Source of the DNA: DASWJZ01 sp963792885
GTDB lineage: Bacteria; Pseudomonadota; Alphaproteobacteria; Rhizobiales; Afifellaceae
DNA: 64,000 nucleotides
Assembly (NCBI GenBank): GCA_963792885.1
Contig: CAWBXX010000001.1
Span: forward strand, 682,001 to 746,000
Direction of reading: 5' to 3'
Part shown: piece by piece, positions 44,394 to 56,084 of the stretch
How the letters are laid out: each line of letters starts with the position of its first letter
Position numbering within the stretch: the stretch's first letter is position 1
Notes under the pieces: generated by a model
Told to the model about the DNA's origin: nothing
What the model saw: only the letters and a program-made list of their open reading frames with translations
Database searches by the model: none
Translations under genes and position numbers: made by a program

Positions 44394-45008
44394 CTACGGG
44401 CGGAGCCGCATTCCGAACGTCACCTTCCCGTCCCGGCTGATGTCCTCGAAGCCGAGATATCGGTAGAAGCCCTTGGCTGGTTCGTTGGTCGGGCTGACGC
44501 CGAGATGCACGCCGGCGACTCCGTGTGCCTTGAGCGCCGCAAGCTCGGTGTCGATCATTCGCCGCCCCCAGCCGGAAGCCTGCACGTGCGGCAACAGATT
44601 GATGTGCATGTGCGCGGGATAGTCGGCGAGCAGCCATTCCGGCGCGTCCTCCGCCTGACCGATGCGACCCATTGCCATCTCATCGTGTGGCGTCTTCGGG
44701 CGGAAGCCGGCGAGCTGCCGGGTGACATACGGCCACCATTCCGCTTCGAGCCGCCGATCAAAGGCCGCGGAGTCCGGCGCGCCGATGACGTAGCCAACCG
44801 CGCGATCTGCGTCCGCAAGGACGAAAGCGAAGTCAGGCTCGAGGACGCGGTAGGATGCGGCCCAGAGATATCCCGGCAAGAGCGGATTGCTGTAGAGCGC
44901 ACGCGCGTCGCGGCCGGCGTCTGCGGTCCTGAGGCAGATATCGAAGATCGCATCAGTGTCTTCCGCCCTCGCCTGTCGGATGGCGAGATCGGAAACGTCG
45001 GTGGTCAT
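44394..45008 (-). CDS. GNAT family protein resembling the O-GlcNAcase C-terminal domain
   Basis: 204 residues from ATG 45008 (MTTDVSDLAIRQARAED). GNAT fold: AEDTDAIFDICLRTADAGRDARALYSNPLLPGYLWAASYRVLEPDFAFVLAD, then HMHINLLPHVQASGWGRRMIDTELAALK with the acetyl-CoA loop QASGWGRRM. The N-terminal block matches the GNAT-like domain found in human OGA and bacterial relatives, where acetyl-transfer is doubtful. It is antisense-oriented between the glycosidase gene and the ABC transporter genes. An amino-sugar link is possible but unproven. Confidence 0.8.
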   Translation of the reverse strand: MTTDVSDLAIRQARAEDTDAIFDICLRTADAGRDARALYSNPLLPGYLWAASYRVLEPDFAFVLADADRAVGYVIGAPDSAAFDRRLEAEWWPYVTRQLAGFRPKTPHDEMAMGRIGQAEDAPEWLLADYPAHMHINLLPHVQASGWGRRMIDTELAALKAHGVAGVHLGVSPTNEPAKGFYRYLGFEDISRDGKVTFGMRLRP

Positions 45009-45245
45009 GCTTGCGATCCCATCTTTGGTGGAGGCGCACTCCACGGTTCTACCGTAGCGCCCCGCGTGTGCATGTCGGCGCGATCAACACCATGGCCGCC
45101 GCGGGCGCAAAAGAAAATCCGTCATGGAAGGACGCTATCGAAGAGTTCGTCGGGGATGACGCGATCCCGGGCGGAGAGAGATCGACTCGCGCAACTCGTC
45201 GGCGCGATCGGTAATCAACGGACACATCGCAGGGAGACCAGAAAA

Positions 45246-46586
45246 ATGCTTCACGACAATCGACATCGCGACGCGTCCCCGTCCGGGCGCGCCATCAGAA
45301 CCGCATGCGCCGCCGTCACTCTTGCCGCCGGCATCGCATTTTCGGCCGCTGCCTCCGCGCAGACGCTGCCGGTCTGGGACGACTACACCTTCGAGGCGCA
45401 GGCCGCGGTGATGAAGGAGCTCAACAAGAACTTCGAGGCGGCGCATTCCGGCGTGACCGTCCAGCGCACTGAGCGCACCTTCGACGACCTTGCTCTCACT
45501 TTGAAGCTCGCCGTATCGGCCGGCGACGGCCCGGTGGTGACCAAGGTGAACCAGGGCGCCGGCGACATGGGCGCGATGGTCAAGGAGAACCTGCTCACGC
45601 CGCTCGAACTCGTATATTTCGAGCTACGGCTGGGACAAGCGGCAGTCGGATTCGGTCCTCGCCCGTGATCGCTGGTCGGACTCCGGCCAGTTCGGCGAGG
45701 GCCCGACTTACGGCATCTCCGGCCTCGCCGAGATCGTCGGTCTCTACTACAACAAGAAGCTCCTCGACGAGGCCGGCGTGACGCTCCCGATCGCCAGCTT
45801 CGAGGACTTCCTCGCCGCCCTCGACGCGCTGAAGGCGAAGGGCATCGCGCCCTTCATGATCGGTACGTCGAAGCAGCACATGGCGCTGCACATGATCGCC
45901 GCGATCAGCCAGGCGCACATTGGCGCGGCCAACCGCGCGGAACTCGACGACCTGATCTACGGCCGTGGCGGGACATGGAACACGCCGGGCAACATCGAGT
46001 CGGCGAAGCTCGTCCAGCATTGGGCCAATGACGGCTACTTCTTCGATGGCTATCAGGGCATCTCCGGCGACGACGCGGTGCAGCTCTTCATTTCCGGCCA
46101 GGGCGCCTTCCTGATCTCCGGCACCTGGTATTTCGGCGACATGCAGAACAACCCCGACATCCACTTCATGCCTGTGCCGGCGCCGAAGGGCATCGAGGCG
46201 CCGCTCAGCGTCGGTGGCGTCGACCTTGCCTGGGCGATCACCAGCCTTGCGAAGGACCAGGCGACCAAGGATCTCGCCGGCGCGTACGTCGACTACATGG
46301 TGTCGGAGGAGGCCGCCGTCACCTGGGCGAATGCCGGCTACTTCCCGCCACGGCAATTCCTGAGAACGCCGATGTGAAGCTGTCGCCGCTGCTGGGCGAA
46401 GGGGTCGCCATGTGGAAGAACCTGAACGCCACCAACTCGATCGGCCACTATCCCGACTGGGCGAGCCCCACGCTGCTTAAGACCATCGACGACAACACGC
46501 CGCTGCTCCTCGCCAACCAGCAGACGCCGGAGGATTTCGTCGGCGCGATGGAGAAGGACTACCAGGGCTATTTGGCGAGCAAGTAA
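45246..46586 (+). pseudogene. Extracellular carbohydrate-binding protein of ABC transporter, two frameshifts
   Basis: ATG 45246. Signal peptide with a long basic n-region (cut near AAASAQT, about residue 39). Frame 1 (VWDDYTFEAQAAVMKELNKNFEAAHSGVTVQRTERTFDDLALTLKLAVSAGDGP) breaks at about 45610 (one extra base). Frame 2 (RDRWSDSGQFGEGPTYGISG...LISGTWYFGDMQNNPDIHFMPVP) breaks at about 46365 (one base missing), and frame 3 ends at 46586 (QGYLASK). Together about 446 residues, normal for CUT1 binding proteins. Sequence error is likely. It is the first gene of an importer operon without an ATPase. Confidence 0.88.
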
Positions 46587-46609
46587 CGCCCTGTTACGCT
46601 GAATACCAT

Positions 46610-46639
46610 GCCGCGGCCGCAGCGACTTGCGGCCGCGGC
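46610..46639 (+). terminator. Hairpin between binding-protein and permease genes
   Basis: 11-bp perfect stem GCCGCGGCCGC / GCGGCCGCGGC with an 8-base loop, 24 bases after the binding-protein stop. It has no T-run. Same position as in the other importer operons. Confidence 0.65.
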
Positions 46640-46668
46640 CCCTTGAGGACCGCCAAGGGCACGGGACC

Positions 46669-47550
46669 ATGCTCGACACGCTGGGACGCAGGAACCTGCT
46701 CTATGTGCTCGCCTCGCTCCTTATCTATGCTGCCTTCGTCTTCGTTCCGATCCTTTCCGCGCTCGGCCTGAGCTTCACTAAATGGAACGGCATCAGCCGG
46801 CCGATCCCGGTCGCGCTCGGCAACTACGCCAAGCTCTTCTCCGACAGCCTCTTCTTCGTCGCCCTCCGCAACAACGCCGTCCTCATCCTCTTTTATTGCG
46901 TGCTGCCACTGATCGTCGGCATCTGCCTGGCGGCAATCATCAGCATGATCGGCAACCGCGAGCGGTTGGCGCTGAGAACCCTGCTCTTCATGCCCTACAT
47001 CATGCCGACCGCTGTCCTCGGCATCATCTGGCACTGGCTCTACAACCCCGCCTTCGGCCCGATCAATCAGGGGCTCAAGCTGGTCGGCCTTGGGGCGCTC
47101 GCCATCCCTTGGCTCGGCGATTTCACCTTCGTGCTGCCCGCCGTCGGCGCGGTCGCGACCTGGTACTTCTTCGGGTTCTGCATGGTCATCTTCCTGACCG
47201 GCATGCAGCGAATCGATTCTTCGCTTTACGACGCTTGCCGCGTCGACGGAGCCCGCGGCTGGCAGACGTTCCTCTACATCACATTCCCGCTGCTTCTTCC
47301 GGAGATCCGCGTGGTGCTGCTCCTCACTATCATCGCCTCGATCAAGAGCTTCGATCTGATTTTCACGATGACGCGCGGCGGCCCAGCCAACGCGACGCTG
47401 GTGACGAACATCTACATGTACCAGCTCGGCTTCCAGCTTAACCGCTACGGATATGCGGCGACGGTGGCGATCATCGGCGCAGTTCTCGTGTTCGCCGTGA
47501 ATTACGCCATCCACCGTCTCGTCAGACCGGCCTACGGAACGGCCATCTGA
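46669..47550 (+). CDS. Carbohydrate ABC transporter permease, MalF type
   Basis: 293 residues from ATG 46669 (MLDTLGRRNLLYVLASLLIYAAF). An upstream frame start at 46627 is unsupported. Six helices; EAA loop SSLYDACRVDGARGWQTFLYITFPLLLPE at about 198-226. Its stop overlaps the next ATG by one base, so the pair is translationally coupled. No ATPase gene follows. Confidence 0.93.
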   Translation: MLDTLGRRNLLYVLASLLIYAAFVFVPILSALGLSFTKWNGISRPIPVALGNYAKLFSDSLFFVALRNNAVLILFYCVLPLIVGICLAAIISMIGNRERLALRTLLFMPYIMPTAVLGIIWHWLYNPAFGPINQGLKLVGLGALAIPWLGDFTFVLPAVGAVATWYFFGFCMVIFLTGMQRIDSSLYDACRVDGARGWQTFLYITFPLLLPEIRVVLLLTIIASIKSFDLIFTMTRGGPANATLVTNIYMYQLGFQLNRYGYAATVAIIGAVLVFAVNYAIHRLVRPAYGTAI

Positions 47551-48383
47551 TGGCGGAGTCGGTAACCGCGCCCACACTGCGTTTGCCGTTCAGGCTGATC
47601 CTCTGGGTTTTCGCGCTGGTGACCGTGGCGCCGTTCGGCCTGCTTCTGCTGACCTCGCTGAAGAGCCAGCCGGACCTCCTGCGCGGCGCTTTCGTCCTCC
47701 CCGACCGGCCGCATTTCGAAAACTACGTGAGCGCCTGGGTGACCGGTCACTTCGGCATCTATTTCGAGAACTCCGTCATCGTAGTGATCCCAGTGGTGGC
47801 CGTCAGCGTCTTTCTCGGAATGTTCAGCGGCTTCGGCTTCGCCTTCCTCACCTTCCCGTTCAAGCGCACGATCTTCGTGATCCTGACGCTTGGCATGATG
47901 GTGCCAACCGAGGCCTTCATCATCCCGCTCTATTACGAGATGCTCTATCTCGGCCTGCTGAACTCCTACTGGGCGATGATCCTACCGCAGATCGCCATGT
48001 CCATGCCGTTCGCGACACTGTTCATGGCGAGCGCCATGCAGCAGATTCCGCCGGCGATCATCGAGGCGGCCATCCTCGATGGCGCCACGCGCCCGCAGAT
48101 CCTGTGGACGGTCATGACGCCCCTGCTCATGCCGGCAATCTCGACGCTTGCGCTCTTCCTCTTCATCTGGACCTGGAACGAGTTCTTGATCCCGCTGATC
48201 CTGGTCAACGACGACGCCTACCGGACGCTGCCGATCGGCATGCTGTTCTTCCAGGGGCGCTACACCGTCAACACGCCGGTCCTGACCGCAGGCGCGGTCG
48301 TGATCATCCTGCCGATCATCGTTGTCTACATGATCTTCCAGCGGAAGTTCATCGAGAGCCTCACGGCAGGATCGACGAAATAG
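47550..48383 (+). CDS. Carbohydrate ABC transporter permease, MalG type
   Basis: 277 residues, six helices; EAA loop IEAAILDGATRPQILWTVMTPLLMPA at about 171-196. ATG overlaps the MalF-type TGA (1 base). Last gene of the operon; ends TAG at 48381-48383. With the binding protein and MalF-type gene it forms a CUT1 importer that must borrow an ATPase. Confidence 0.93.
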   Translation: MAESVTAPTLRLPFRLILWVFALVTVAPFGLLLLTSLKSQPDLLRGAFVLPDRPHFENYVSAWVTGHFGIYFENSVIVVIPVVAVSVFLGMFSGFGFAFLTFPFKRTIFVILTLGMMVPTEAFIIPLYYEMLYLGLLNSYWAMILPQIAMSMPFATLFMASAMQQIPPAIIEAAILDGATRPQILWTVMTPLLMPAISTLALFLFIWTWNEFLIPLILVNDDAYRTLPIGMLFFQGRYTVNTPVLTAGAVVIILPIIVVYMIFQRKFIESLTAGSTK

Positions 48384-48627
48384 CAGTTGCATGCGTTGGC
48401 GGCGTCGCGCCAGCACTAGGGCGCCTTGGCTTACAAGCACCGCACAAACATCCGCTCGTGGGCGTAAGCGACCGGGATTCGTTCAGACGCATTGAATTGT
48501 AGCTCCCTTTCGGCGATCGCGAACAGGGAACCATTTCTCGCATTTGATTGCCAAGTGGTGCTCCCGAAGTGATCGTCGTTCGGTGTTCCAACCAAGATGT
48601 ATGACTTCCGAGCTAGGAGTCCGCCGC

Positions 48628-49035
48628 TTACTCCACGAGAAAAGCCTGGTCGACCGGCAGCTGCATGGCGGTCACCAGATGGTTCGTCTGCGCGGCGAGT
48701 CCGATGATCGCCAAGAGCTCGGCGTGCTCAGCATCGGTCATGCCCTTTGCCCGCGCGGCAGCGGTGTGGGAGTGGACGCAATAAGCGCAAGCGTTGGCGG
48801 TCGAGACGGCGATGTAGATCATCTCCTGGACTACCGGCGGCAAGGCGGTCTCGCCGGTCATCACCGCTTTCAGACTCTCCCAGGTCCGCTTAAGCGTGAC
48901 CGGATCGTTCGCGAGACCGCGCCAGAAATTGTTGATGAAATGGGTTTTGCGCGTCGCACGGATGTCGTTGAAGACGGCCTTGACAGCGGGGATCGCATCG
49001 GCCTCGGCATCATTCAGCAGCTTCACGGTCGCCAT
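48628..49035 (-). CDS. Carboxymuconolactone decarboxylase/AhpD-like family protein
   Basis: 135 residues. Helical AhpD/CMD fold with the redox motif CAYCVHSH (CxxC plus His, about 87-94), as in AhpD-like peroxidase/disulfide enzymes. It follows the ATPase gene on the same strand after 39 bases and is the last gene of the sugar-import operon. The activity (peroxide reduction or lactone chemistry) is not certain, though the CxxC favours AhpD-like. Confidence 0.9.
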   Translation of the reverse strand: MATVKLLNDAEADAIPAVKAVFNDIRATRKTHFINNFWRGLANDPVTLKRTWESLKAVMTGETALPPVVQEMIYIAVSTANACAYCVHSHTAAARAKGMTDAEHAELLAIIGLAAQTNHLVTAMQLPVDQAFLVE

Positions 49036-49074
49036 GTCGTTTCTCCCCCGTGGAATTTCGTCGAGCGCGCGCAG

Positions 49075-50570
<1,496 letters not shown>

Positions 50571-50574
<4 letters not shown>

Positions 50575-51609
50575 GCGACCTCCGGCGCGAGCACGACGTG
50601 GCCGCCCTTTGAAGCGACGAGAAGCCGCCCGTCGAACTCGATCGCCGATGTCGTGCCATGCCGGCGGCCGTCGGCGCGGCTATGGAGACTGGCGAGCGGA
50701 GCGAAGTCTGCGCCAAGCCGAGCGACGAGGCCGTACGACCGGCTCGGTGCCCAGGCCTTGTGCACGCCCATGGTTCGGATGCCGCCACATTGCAGCGGCT
50801 CCAGGAAGCTCTGACCCGAGGACAGCGCCGGCGCGATCCAGAATTCGCGCGGCACCTCCGCCATCATGTCGGTGGCGGTAGCGCGGCTCCTGCAGCACCA
50901 GCTCGATCAGCCGGTTGCAGGGAGCAAAGATCGCAAGCCAGGCTCCACCGTCGGCGGCCGACGAAAGGCGGGCCGGATAGCCAGGGAGGTGCTCGAGCAC
51001 GGGCACAACATCGCCGCCACCGACCTGCACCAGTCGGCGGCGCCAGCTCTCGCTGACGATTGCCCCTCCGGGAACGGGCAGGAGCCCGTAGGGCCATTGC
51101 AAGTCCCGCCGCCTCCGAGCGAAAGGGTGCCGCCCGGCGCGACGCCGCCAGACGGAGCCCCCGGAATTCTTCTCGATGAAGTCGGCGACCCATCCGGATG
51201 CCGGATGTCGGTCGGAGCCGTTGGCAAGCCATAGCGTGCGGTCCGGCGCATAGGCGAGCGCCGTGATGCAGGCGACGCCCTTCGGCAGCGCGACCGGGTT
51301 GCCGCCCTCGACAAGCGAGCCGTCATCGAGCGCCACCGCAAGCGTTCCGTCGGGCGCGGCCGCAAGCGCCGTGACATGCGCGGCGAAGGTTTCGACGAGC
51401 CTTGGCGCCTCGCCTTCGTCAAGGGCGTAGAGGCTGTTTCCGCTCGACGCGAAGAGCCGCCCGCCCGCCTCGCAGAGATTATCCGCATGGGCGAGCTCGG
51501 CGAAGACGGGTGCGTCATCGAGCGCCGTATCGGGTCGGAAGGCGCCGTCGAGCGGGGGAATGGTGATCGCACGACCGCGGAAGATGTCGAGGATCGGATC
51601 GAGGATCAT
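50571..51609 (-). pseudogene. SMP-30/gluconolactonase-like beta-propeller protein, frameshifted
   Basis: Starts at ATG 51609 (MILDPILDIFRGRAITIPPLDGAF), overlapping the permease-propeller stop (ATGA). Beta-propeller with ALAYAPDRTLWLANGS, LQWPYGLLPVPGGAIVSESWRRRLVQV and LPGYPARLSSAADGGAWLAIFAP. The frame breaks near 50875 (one extra C) and goes on as DMMAEVPREFWIAPALSSG to the stop at 50571. Around 51100-51140 the composition suggests two compensating shifts, uncertain. SMP-30 enzymes open sugar lactones; some strictosidine-synthase-like members have other chemistry. Confidence 0.78.
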
Positions 51610-53729
51610 GACGATGGACCCCAATAGGAGTTGTTCGACGTCCAGGTCGAATCCGCGCCCGCGATCCGATAACGGCCGACGCGATTGTTCAGGATGCCTC
51701 CAACAAAGAGGAACCCCTTGTGCTCCCGCATCGAGGTCACCATCGGATGCGCCGCGCCGGAGAGATCTCCGAGCGTCGTAACGATCTCGCCCACTTCATC
51801 GAACTTCACCACGCCACCGGTGTTGATGTTCGGGAACAGCCATTCGTCTTGTGGCAGCCGCCGCGCCATGCGCTTACGCATGCCGGGATGGCGAAGCGAG
51901 AGATCGAAGGACGGCGTGCGCATGCCGAGCCACGCCATCCAGTAGGTGCCGTCTGAGGCGCGGTTCACATTGTCCGGATAGCCCGGCATGTCGCGGATCA
52001 CGCATTCGGCGGTGCCGGCCTTCGGCCCTGCCAGCCAGTAGCGATGAATGCGGCAGGCCCAGCTCTCGCAGAAGAACAGTGATTTGTTGTCGTGCGCCAT
52101 GCAGACGCCGTTGGCGTATCGGTAGCCGTCGAGCAGCGTGCGTGTGCTGCCGTCCTTCGGGTCGTAGACCAGGAGCCGCCCGGTCGGGCGGTTCTCGATA
52201 CTGTCGAGCGCCCAGTCGTGCGCGTCATAGCGCTTGGTGGAATCGGTGAAGTAAACCTTGCCGTCTGGTGCGATGTCGAGATCGTTCGGATCGCGGAGCC
52301 GGGCGTCATCCATGACCGAGGTCAGCGATCGCCGCGTTTCGGCAGAGAGCTTCTTCACCTCGCGGTCGGGCGAGATCGAATAGAGGCCCATCGCGCCGAC
52401 GCAGGAGAGGAGATTGCCCGCGCGGTCGAAGGCGAGGCCCAGAGGGAAGCCGCCGACATGCGCGAAGACCTCCGACCGTTCGTAGTCGGGCGCAAAGAAC
52501 CGCACGATCTCCCCGTGCCTTGTGCCGCAATAGAGGTGATCCTCGCGGTCGAGGATGACATCCTCCGGACCTTCCAGCTCACCGAGCCCGATCGGTTCGG
52601 CTCCCGATAGGCGGTTGTTGAGCTCGTAGGGCGTGCCGGAGCCCGGCGCCGCCGACTGCGTCTCACCCATCTTCAGATAAACCGGCGCGACGTAGATCTC
52701 GTTCAAGACCTTGTGCCGGTTCTTCAGCCAGCGGATATCGATTGTGACGGCGACGGCAAGGAGGATGCCGAGCACCATCTGGTTCGTTCCGGTGCCGTAA
52801 CCGAGCCGGATCAGGCCGTTCGTCATGACGAGCACGATGACGGCGCCCATCAGTCCCTTGACGACCGACCCGCGCCCGCCGCCAAGGCTGTTGCCGCCGA
52901 CGACGGCAGCCGTGAGCGCGAGGATTTCTAGTCCCTGCCCAGTGCCGGGCCCAGCGCCGCTTAGCCGCGTGGCGATCAGGAAACCAGCCGCGGACGAACA
53001 GAGGCCCGAAAAGACATAGGTGAGGAAAACCGTCTGGCGCACCCGGATGCCGGCGTTGTGGGCGGAGCGGCGCGAGCCCCCGACTGCGAGCACATGCCAT
53101 CCGAGACGCGAGCGCGTCAGCGCGACATGGGTAAAGATCGCAAGTGCGATTGCCGAAAGCACAGGGATGGAGATGCCGAGAAACGTGCCGTCGCCGATGA
53201 AGTCCCAGGCATCCGAGGACGCCATCGAAAGCTGAACCTTCGAACCGAAGGAGACGACGAGGATGTCGTAGCCGGCGCGGCCGATGATGAAGGTCACCAG
53301 CGTCGTGATGAAGGCTCTGAGCCTCAGGTAGCCGACCAGGTAGCCGTTGATCGCGCCGAAGACCAACCCGACGGCGAGCGAAGCGGCAAAGGCCAGCCAG
53401 ACCGGCTGCTCGAAGATGAAGAAGGTCGAAACCGCGGCAAACGCCGAGAGCGCGAAGATCGAGCCGACGGACAAGTCGATCCCGCCTCCGAGCATCACGA
53501 CGGTCAGCCCGATTACCACAAGACTGAACTCGCCCAGCTGGCGCGTCGATTCCTGCAGGGAATAGAGCGCAAAGAAGCCCGGGATGATGCTGCCAAAGGT
53601 GGCAACGGTCGCGACAAGGGCGATGAAGGGGATGGCGTTGTCGGCCCAGCGCTTAGTCAGGACCTCGCCGATGATGTGGTCGGGAACGACATTGTAGCGG
53701 GAGGCCTGCAGCCGCTCGCGGAAGGTCAT
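51606..53729 (-). CDS. ABC sugar permease fused to SMP-30/strictosidine-synthase-like propeller
   Basis: 707 residues, one intact frame. Residues about 30-340 are an RbsC-type permease (VIGLTVVMLGGGIDLSVGSI; AVVGGNSLGGGRGSVVKGLMGAVIVLVMTNGL). About 375-700 are a beta-propeller: GPEDVILDREDHLYCGTRHGEI, DARLRDPNDLDIAPDGKVYFTDS, RYANGVCMAHDNKSLFFCES and PGYPDNVNRASDGTYW, in the order of strictosidine-synthase-like SMP-30 proteins. If the permease has an even number of helices, the propeller is cytoplasmic and could act on the sugar as it enters. The next gene starts inside its stop. Confidence 0.9.
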   Translation of the reverse strand: MTFRERLQASRYNVVPDHIIGEVLTKRWADNAIPFIALVATVATFGSIIPGFFALYSLQESTRQLGEFSLVVIGLTVVMLGGGIDLSVGSIFALSAFAAVSTFFIFEQPVWLAFAASLAVGLVFGAINGYLVGYLRLRAFITTLVTFIIGRAGYDILVVSFGSKVQLSMASSDAWDFIGDGTFLGISIPVLSAIALAIFTHVALTRSRLGWHVLAVGGSRRSAHNAGIRVRQTVFLTYVFSGLCSSAAGFLIATRLSGAGPGTGQGLEILALTAAVVGGNSLGGGRGSVVKGLMGAVIVLVMTNGLIRLGYGTGTNQMVLGILLAVAVTIDIRWLKNRHKVLNEIYVAPVYLKMGETQSAAPGSGTPYELNNRLSGAEPIGLGELEGPEDVILDREDHLYCGTRHGEIVRFFAPDYERSEVFAHVGGFPLGLAFDRAGNLLSCVGAMGLYSISPDREVKKLSAETRRSLTSVMDDARLRDPNDLDIAPDGKVYFTDSTKRYDAHDWALDSIENRPTGRLLVYDPKDGSTRTLLDGYRYANGVCMAHDNKSLFFCESWACRIHRYWLAGPKAGTAECVIRDMPGYPDNVNRASDGTYWMAWLGMRTPSFDLSLRHPGMRKRMARRLPQDEWLFPNINTGGVVKFDEVGEIVTTLGDLSGAAHPMVTSMREHKGFLFVGGILNNRVGRYRIAGADSTWTSNNSYWGPSS

Positions 53730-53756
53730 CAGGCGCCCATCAGGTCAGGAGCAAGG

Positions 53757-53781
53757 GACGGCCGGAAATTCTCCGGCCGTC
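53757..53781 (-). terminator. Hairpin between binding-protein and permease genes
   Basis: 10-bp perfect stem GACGGCCGGA / TCCGGCCGTC, 5-base loop, just after the binding-protein stop on the minus strand. No U-run; probably a 3' stabiliser or partial terminator. Confidence 0.65.
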
Positions 53782-53806
53782 GCGTTTCGATGCGTGCGGA
53801 CCAGGC

Positions 53807-54838
53807 TCAGTTGGCTGCGGCCGCGGCCTGCAACGCCTTCAGATCCCAACAGCTGTCGGGACCCATGTTGTCCTTCGTCGTCGCGTGCAGCAGCGTGTAG
53901 ATGTAAGCCGACGTCGTGCCGGGCTTCTGGCCGCTCTGCAGCAGGTATTTGATCATCGTCGTCATATTGGTGCTTTCCGTCACCAGCTCGGTCGTGACCA
54001 CGGCGCCATAGGTCCCGTTCGAGATCGACTCGCAGTCGGCGGTCTTCTCGCCGCCGCCGGTCGTGACCAGGAAGACCTTGTCCTGTAGGCCTGCGTCGCG
54101 GATCGCCGCCGCGGCGCCCGTCGCGTCGCCATCCCAGAAGTCGATGATGGCGCAGACCTCCGGGTGCTGCTGCAGCATCGTCGTGGTCACGTTGCGCGAG
54201 GTCGTCGCATCCCAGTTCGAGTCGGGCTTGGCCACGACCTCGAAGTCCGGGTGCCTCGACAGCACGTCCATGATCCCGTCGTACTGGAAGAGGCTGGTGG
54301 CATTAGTCTCGTCACCCTGGACAAGTCCGATCTTCTTCGAGGAGCCGTCGCCGCAGGCTTTCACCGCGGCTTCTGCCTCGAGCCGGCCGAGCTCAGTCCA
54401 GTCGCCGCCGAGATAGGCGTCGGCCTTGAAGTTGGCGGGGTTGTCGATCAGGAGCACGTAGATGCCCGCGTCCTGCGCCTTCTTCATGATCTTCGAGTAG
54501 GAGTTGAGGTCCGGCGACATCACAACCAAAACGTCAGGCTTCGGGTCGGAAGAGATCGCTTCGGTCAGCGCCTGCGCGCCCGCCTCGACACTCCAGTTCG
54601 GGTCGCGTGTCTCGAAGGTGCCGCCGAAGGCTGTGACCTCTCGTTGCAGGATCGCGGCCCAGCCCTGTGCCAGGTCGAAACCCATCGCCATCGGCACCAT
54701 GAGGACGCGCTTGCCGGAAAGCGCCTTGGCATATTCCGCCGGTGCGGAGTCCATCATCTCGGCTGAAGCGGGCAGTGCGGTGAGGATCGTGCCCGACACC
54801 ACAACGGCTGCCGCCAGAAAGGTCTTCATCAGCGTCAT
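53807..54838 (-). CDS. Sugar ABC transporter periplasmic binding protein, RbsB-like
   Basis: 343 residues with a Sec signal peptide (AAVVVSGTILTALPASA, cut near residue 26). Periplasmic-binding fold of the LacI/RbsB group: RVLMVPMAMGFDLAQGWAAILQREVTAFGG, ALTEAISSDPKPDVLVVMS and GSSKKIGLVQGDETNATSLFQYDG, then WDGDATGAAAAIRDAGL. It lies between the two permeases and 51 bases after the first. The ligand is not predictable; the two lactonase-like genes hint at an aldose or lactone. Confidence 0.93.
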   Translation of the reverse strand: MTLMKTFLAAAVVVSGTILTALPASAEMMDSAPAEYAKALSGKRVLMVPMAMGFDLAQGWAAILQREVTAFGGTFETRDPNWSVEAGAQALTEAISSDPKPDVLVVMSPDLNSYSKIMKKAQDAGIYVLLIDNPANFKADAYLGGDWTELGRLEAEAAVKACGDGSSKKIGLVQGDETNATSLFQYDGIMDVLSRHPDFEVVAKPDSNWDATTSRNVTTTMLQQHPEVCAIIDFWDGDATGAAAAIRDAGLQDKVFLVTTGGGEKTADCESISNGTYGAVVTTELVTESTNMTTMIKYLLQSGQKPGTTSAYIYTLLHATTKDNMGPDSCWDLKALQAAAAAN

Positions 54839-54889
54839 GTTCCTGTCCTTTCGTTTGGACCAGCCTTCAAACGGTTGGCGGTTCGGAGA

Positions 54890-55883
54890 TCAGATGTCCC
54901 CCTGTTGCGCGGTCTGCTCGTCGCGGGGGTTGATCAGCCCGTCGACGATGATCGCGAAGAGCAGGATAGTGGACTTGATAAGGTTCTGGTAGAGCACGGA
55001 AATATCGATGATCGTCATGACATTCAGCAATATTCCGATGAGCGCCGCGCCGACCAGCACGTTGCGCACCCCGCCCTTGCCGCCTGACAGGCCGATGCCG
55101 CCGATCACGGCCACCAGCACGATGTCGTAGAGCAGCGTGGAGTTCACCACGCGAGTATTGATCGAATGCAGGCTCGCCGCCGTCAGCAGGCCGGCGACAA
55201 AGGCGGTCAGTGCAGACAGCACATAGCGCAGCACCAGCATCGGCCGGACCGGGATGCCGATATTGCGCGCCGCCACCGGATTGTCGCCAGCGTAATAGAC
55301 ATAGCGGCCCCATTTGGTGAAGCGCAGGAACATGAATACCGCAGCCGCCAGCGCCGCGAATATGAGGACTTCGATCGGAACGCCGAGGAAGCGAAGGCCG
55401 CCCATGAATCTCCACCCAGTGGCCCTCGGGCACCGGCACGGCGTCGGAGGGGATCAGTTGGGAGCGGACATAGCCGAAGACGAAGGAGCCGGAGGCGAGT
55501 GTGACGAAGATCGCGGGCACGTCCGCATAGGCGACGAGGAAGCCATTCAACAAACCGATAGCCAGCACGCCGCCGAGCACCAGCGACAGCGCCGCCGTGT
55601 CTGCCATTCCGTTGTCGAGAAGCTGCAGGTACCAGGCCACGGACATAGCCATGACAGCCACCATCGACAGGTCGATGCCGCGCCCGACAATGACCACCGC
55701 CATCCCGAGCGCAAGGATGCCGAGGACAGCGATCGAGCGAACGATGGCGATCAGGTTCGGGGCCGTCAGAAAGCCCGGAAGCCCGAACGCCGCAGCGCCG
55801 AAGAGAACCACACAGATAAGGAGTACGATGTGCTCTTGGTTGAAAGCCCGGAAGAAGCCCGACGCATTCTCGCCCATCCCCAC
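54890..55883 (-). pseudogene. Sugar ABC transporter permease, RbsC type, one frameshift
   Basis: Starts at ATG 55883 (MGMGENASGFFRAFNQEH). Typical RbsC helices: LGILALGMAVVIVGRGIDLSMVAVMAMSV, ending ...VRSQLIPSDAVPVPEGHWVE. The frame breaks near 55406 (one extra A) and resumes with FMGGLRFLGVPIEVL, then VAVIGGIGLSGGKGGVRNVLVGAALIG to the stop at 54890. About 330 residues when joined. First gene of the operon. The break is probably a sequence error. Confidence 0.9.
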
Positions 55884-56084
55884 CTCATTTCCCGATAGCC
55901 GCGGGTCGTACGAACCAGCATTTTGCAGCCACGGGATCGGCCAGTCTTTGGTGAAATATCACGCCAGTCTTTGTAGTGGAATTACTCATTCAAGACACAT
56001 GCCGCGTCCGGCGCGTGGGGCTTTTCTAGGCTGCGATCCGCGTCATCGGGTTGCGGTTTCGGCGTCCTGAGCAAAGCGGATTGT

